In this document: piece by piece, positions 40,699 through 41,295 of the stretch
Layout of the letters: every line of letters begins with the position of its first letter
How positions within the stretch are numbered: position 1 is the first letter of the stretch
Assembly (NCBI RefSeq): GCF_001650735.1
Contig: NZ_LXVY01000031.1
Location: forward strand, 1 to 41,295
Source of the DNA: Sphingomonas sp. TDK1
Lineage (GTDB): Bacteria; Pseudomonadota; Alphaproteobacteria; Sphingomonadales; Sphingomonadaceae
DNA length: 41,295 nt
Reading direction: 5' to 3'
Made by a program: the position numbers and the translations under genes
Notes under the pieces: model-generated
Told to the model about the DNA's origin: nothing
What the model saw: only the letters and a program-made list of their open reading frames with translations
Database searches by the model: none

Positions 40699-41030
40699 CG
40701 GAACCTAGAAATTCTGGTGGTTAGCGGACCGGCCGCTTTTGGGTAAAGCAAGGCGCATAGCTGACGTTGGCTACCGCGGCCCCCGTTCCGATTGGGATCC
40801 CATGCGAGACGGGATCCCGAAACCTTGGGGTGTCATCTCGCCCTCAACCGGACCGGCCACCAGCGGCGCATTTTTCAACAGCCCCGGTCGATTTTCTGGC
40901 GGTCTGGCTTTCCGTTTCGCCACGCTCGACAAGCAGTTCGGGAAACGGCACCCGCCTTGCCGTATGTCGTGCAACTCGCGCATTGGTAGTGCTGGCCGCC
41001 CTTCCCAATCGGGATAGGACAAACTGAAAG
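40699..41030. other. Non-coding stretch with inverted repeats
   Basis: This 332-bp gap lies between the converging ATPase gene and the partial SDR. Frames on both strands look like chance. It holds two identical GGGATCCC palindromes (40794-40801, 40811-40818) able to form an 8-bp hairpin, and a pair of inverted 10-mers, CCGATTGGGA at 40788-40797 and TCCCAATCGG at 41003-41012, bounding about 205 bp. The hairpin could terminate the nuclease/ATPase transcript; the outer repeats could be the ends of a small non-autonomous element. Confidence 0.4.
40794..40818. terminator. GGGATCCC hairpin after the ATPase gene
   Basis: Two GGGATCCC palindromes separated by 9 bases form an 8-bp stem 95 bp after the ATPase stop. 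No T tract follows. This is the only terminator-like structure in the gap. Confidence 0.35.
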
Positions 41031-41295
41031 TCAGGCGATCGTATTCACCACACCGCCGTCAACGCGTAGCGCCGCACCGGTGGTCGCGGACGCCTGTGGA
41101 GAGGCGATGTAGACGCACAGGTTGGCGACTTCCTCGACCGTGGCAGCACGCTGGATGATTGAGGATGGACGATGGGCCTTGACGAAATCGACGCCGGCCT
41201 CTTCCAACGATTTGCCCGAGGCGACCGCATCCGCCAGCATCTCGGCTACACCCTCCGACAATGTCGGACCGGGGTAAGCGTCCGGTGTTCCCCGC
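41031..41295 (-). CDS. SDR-family oxidoreductase, C-terminal part (runs off window)
   Basis: The minus-strand frame is open to the right edge of the window. It reads PGPTLSEGVAEML (substrate-loop region after the active site), then VEEVANLCVYIASPQASATTGAALRVDGGVV at the C-terminus, which is the standard end of classical SDR enzymes. The nucleotide site and YxxxK are outside the window. Reaction and substrate cannot be told from this part. Confidence 0.85.
   Translation of the reverse strand, partial: RGTPDAYPGPTLSEGVAEMLADAVASGKSLEEAGVDFVKAHRPSSIIQRAATVEEVANLCVYIASPQASATTGAALRVDGGVVNTIA

Noticed and set aside
40739..41022. Small frames in the gap before the SDR fragment
   Set aside because: They overlap each other on both strands within the repeat-containing stretch and lack start signals.
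1..41295. Integrase, transposase, tRNA, rRNA or CRISPR array
   Set aside because: Despite the mosaic structure, I found no frame or structure that supports any of these in the window.

Overview
The window is high-GC DNA whose gene content points to an alphaproteobacterium of the Sphingomonadaceae (Sphingomonas / Sphingobium / Novosphingobium type): TonB-dependent receptors next to acyl-CoA catabolic genes, a CzcCBA-centred metal island, and many ATGA/GTGA-coupled start-stop overlaps. The genus is an inference; there is no rRNA or other marker gene. Several genes are cut at module borders, so the stretch looks like a mosaic (plasmid, integrative element or fast-evolving island) rather than conserved core chromosome. 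I saw no integrase, transposase, tRNA or CRISPR array.

Layout. (1) 1-785: a TonB receptor remnant on the minus strand, without its 5' part. (2) 788-1932: three small plus-strand genes (a CxC mini-protein, a SprT-like zinc protein, a membrane protein). (3) 1940-11162: a minus-strand catabolic cluster of a plug-only TonB receptor relic, a complete TonB receptor, a SnoaL-kinase fusion, a 2,4-dienoyl-CoA-reductase-like SDR, two crotonase-fold enzymes and a secreted LVIVD-repeat protein. It probably imports and degrades a hydrophobic compound through CoA esters; the substrate cannot be read from the sequence. A divergent TetR gene (11596-12111) and a repeated 16-bp site may control it. (4) 12032-14253: the C-terminal remnant of a GHKL-type ATP-binding protein, then three small genes for unknown mostly membrane proteins.

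(5) 14333-30634: a metal-resistance island. A MerR-type sensor is divergent from about 16 kb of plus-strand genes, many of them overlapping: a CDF-like transporter, a His-rich secreted protein, CzcC-CzcB-CzcA, an SRPBCC protein, a lipoprotein, an orphan FliE homologue, a bestrophin channel, a second related lipoprotein, a P1B-4-type ATPase, DedA, small ORFs, a ZIP transporter carrying an apparent frameshift, a DUF305 protein, a CDF exporter and a degenerate zinc-ribbon protein. Together they would move Co/Zn/Cd-type ions from cytoplasm to periplasm (ATPase, CDFs) and from periplasm to the outside (CzcCBA).

(6) 30833-33537: inositol-3-phosphate synthase coupled to a MscS-type channel. (7) 33820-35540, minus strand: a DUF2946-like protein, a four-TM protein with a CPFC motif resembling half of DsbB, and an unknown secreted protein. 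(8) 35541-36245: a stretch without a convincing gene, ending in a promoter. (9) 36246-40698: a VapBC-type toxin-antitoxin pair followed by a Mre11/Rad50-like (YhaO/YhaN-type) pair with no visible zinc hook. (10) 40699-41030: non-coding DNA with inverted repeats. (11) 41031-41295: the C-terminal end of an SDR that runs off the window.

The best candidates for something undescribed are the mixed metal operon with FliE, bestrophin and paired lipoproteins, the hookless Mre11/Rad50-like pair behind the toxin-antitoxin genes, and the plug-only receptor coupled to a complete one.
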